Source: Streptomyces akebiae
GTDB taxonomy: Bacteria > Actinomycetota > Actinomycetes > Streptomycetales > Streptomycetaceae
Assembly: GCF_019599145.1 (NCBI RefSeq)
Contig: NZ_CP080647.1
Coordinates: 7,626,001 to 7,690,000, forward strand
DNA: 64,000 nt
Direction: 5' to 3'
The notes under the pieces were generated by a model, which was not told where the DNA came from, searched no databases, and was given only the letters and a program-made list of their open reading frames with translations. Positions 63,334 through 64,000 of this stretch are shown piece by piece. The translations under genes were made by a program, and so were the position numbers. Within the stretch, counting starts at the first letter, position 1. Every line of letters begins with the position of its first letter.

Positions 63334-63370
63334 CGAGGCGCCCCGGAGGTGAACCGAGCCAGGAGAGGGA

Positions 63371-64000
63371 GTGCGCGTGGCCGGACCGACCAGCACCGCC
63401 GAGCGCGGCGCGGACGAGGATCTGGACTCCGGCCCGCCGCCCCGGCGGCTCCCCGGCCCCCGGGCGCTGATCGCCGCCGCGATCGCCCTGATCCTGCTGG
63501 GGGGCGCCACCCTCTGGGTCCTGTACGGCTCCTCGTGGCTGCGGGCCGACCGGGTCTCCGTGTCGGGCACCCGGGTGCTGACCGAGACCCAGGTGCGCGA
63601 GGCGGCCGCCGTGCCGCTCGGCGATCCGCTGATTTCCGTCGACCTCGACGCCGTCGAGTCGCGGCTGCTCAAGGAATTGCCCCGAATCGACTCGGTCGAG
63701 GTCATCCGCTCATGGCCCCATGAAATCGGGCTGAAAGTGAGCGAACGTACTCCGGTTCTGATTGTCGAAGCGGCCGATAATTCGGGCAAGTACGTCGAAG
63801 TGGACGCGAAAGGGGTGCGTTTTGCCACGGTTTCACGCGCCCCGGAAGGCGTTCCCGTACTGGAATTGACGGTGTCCCGGTCGGGTTCGTCCGCCGCCAG
63901 TCTGCGGCGATTCGGCGAGGACCGGCTCGTGCGGGCGGCCGTGGGGGTCGCCGGTTCGATTCCGGCCGCAATCGCCCACGAGACCCTGGTCGTCAAGGTC
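63371..64000 (+). CDS. ftsQ: Division protein FtsQ (3' end cut by window)
   Basis: 210 codons are visible. A disordered N-terminus of about 30 residues precedes one span (ALIAAAIALILLGGATLWVL), then the POTRA domain (VSVSGTRVLTETQVREAAAV, LGDPLISVDLDAVESRLLKE, PRIDSVEVIRSWPHEIGLKV) and the start of the FtsQ beta domain. FtsQ links FtsL/DivIC to the division machinery. GTG 63371 has GGAGAGGGA directly upstream; GTG 63377 is an alternative. Confidence 0.93.
   Translation, partial: MRVAGPTSTAERGADEDLDSGPPPRRLPGPRALIAAAIALILLGGATLWVLYGSSWLRADRVSVSGTRVLTETQVREAAAVPLGDPLISVDLDAVESRLLKELPRIDSVEVIRSWPHEIGLKVSERTPVLIVEAADNSGKYVEVDAKGVRFATVSRAPEGVPVLELTVSRSGSSAASLRRFGEDRLVRAAVGVAGSIPAAIAHETLVVKV

Overview
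The window is a very GC-rich stretch of an actinomycete chromosome. Third-position G/C codon use, GTG/TTG starts, 4-8 bp gene overlaps and gene content all point to Streptomyces. Almost every gene has an obvious Streptomyces housekeeping counterpart, and the order glkA - macRS - pfkA - trpEG - aroH - bfd/bfr - pknB-like - thiOSG - thiE - metF - dcw matches, from memory, the S. coelicolor core around SCO2130 down to SCO2083. No IS element, prophage, CRISPR array, tRNA or rRNA was seen. The novelty lies in regulatory DNA, small ORFs and unusual protein segments rather than in a mobile or defence island.

Layout. 1-7.7 kb: envelope and lipid genes (GT87 and PimB-like mannosyltransferases, a Tat-exported cholesterol oxidase, a long-chain acyl-CoA ligase, a phosphoesterase, an SRPBCC protein). 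7.8-11.6 kb: ArsA-like ATPase, DUF5304 protein, ROK glucokinase, EEP-fold hydrolase. 11.6-15.1 kb: an ECF sigma factor with its CU044_5270-type membrane partner, an acidic membrane protein and an esterase. 15.2-19.4 kb: plsC-type acyltransferase, the MacS/MacR two-component pair and a phosphofructokinase with PPi-type active-site residues. 19.5-24.8 kb: fused anthranilate synthase behind a classic Trp-codon attenuator, a secreted protein of unknown function, and class II DAHP synthase, so both ends of tryptophan synthesis lie together. 24.8-26.4 kb: iron storage (bfd behind an IdeR/DmdR iron box, convergent bfr) and a Moco oxidoreductase. 26.4-29.4 kb: endonuclease IV and a PASTA Ser/Thr kinase. 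29.5-36.8 kb: thiOSG behind a TPP riboswitch, thiE, metF, a ferredoxin-reductase-like flavoprotein, an Rv2175c-type DNA-binding protein and a membrane protein with a Tyr/Gln/Gly-rich disordered tail. 36.9-44.9 kb: a CrtI-like oxidase; a TetR/YhgE/ABC export cluster with a palindromic operator next to a divergent HEPN gene; a methyltransferase; a DUF3040 protein. 45-51 kb: MoxR - DUF58 - transglutaminase operon and a beta-carbonic anhydrase.

51.1-64 kb is the division and cell-wall (dcw) cluster, all on the plus strand: rsmH, ftsL, ftsI, murE, murF, mraY, murD, ftsW, murG and the start of ftsQ. It makes lipid II from UDP-MurNAc-dipeptide (MurE, MurF, MurD, MraY, MurG) and assembles the septal synthase (FtsW, FtsI, FtsL, FtsQ). 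Most junctions overlap by 4 bp. A vegetative-type promoter and a structured leader precede rsmH; no mraZ is present.

Regulatory elements seen directly: trp leader peptide plus terminator, TPP riboswitch, iron box, a TetR-type palindrome with a near-identical half-copy upstream of fadD, a MacR-box-like sequence, a Crp-like site upstream of pfkA, and several strong hairpin terminators. Candidate new items include a 28-codon ORF made of 9-nt repeats between rsmH and ftsL, a 16-codon leader ORF overlapping the ftsW start, competing hairpins before thiE, and a 19-bp perfect inverted repeat before ftsQ. Both window edges cut genes (the GT87 gene at the left, ftsQ at the right).
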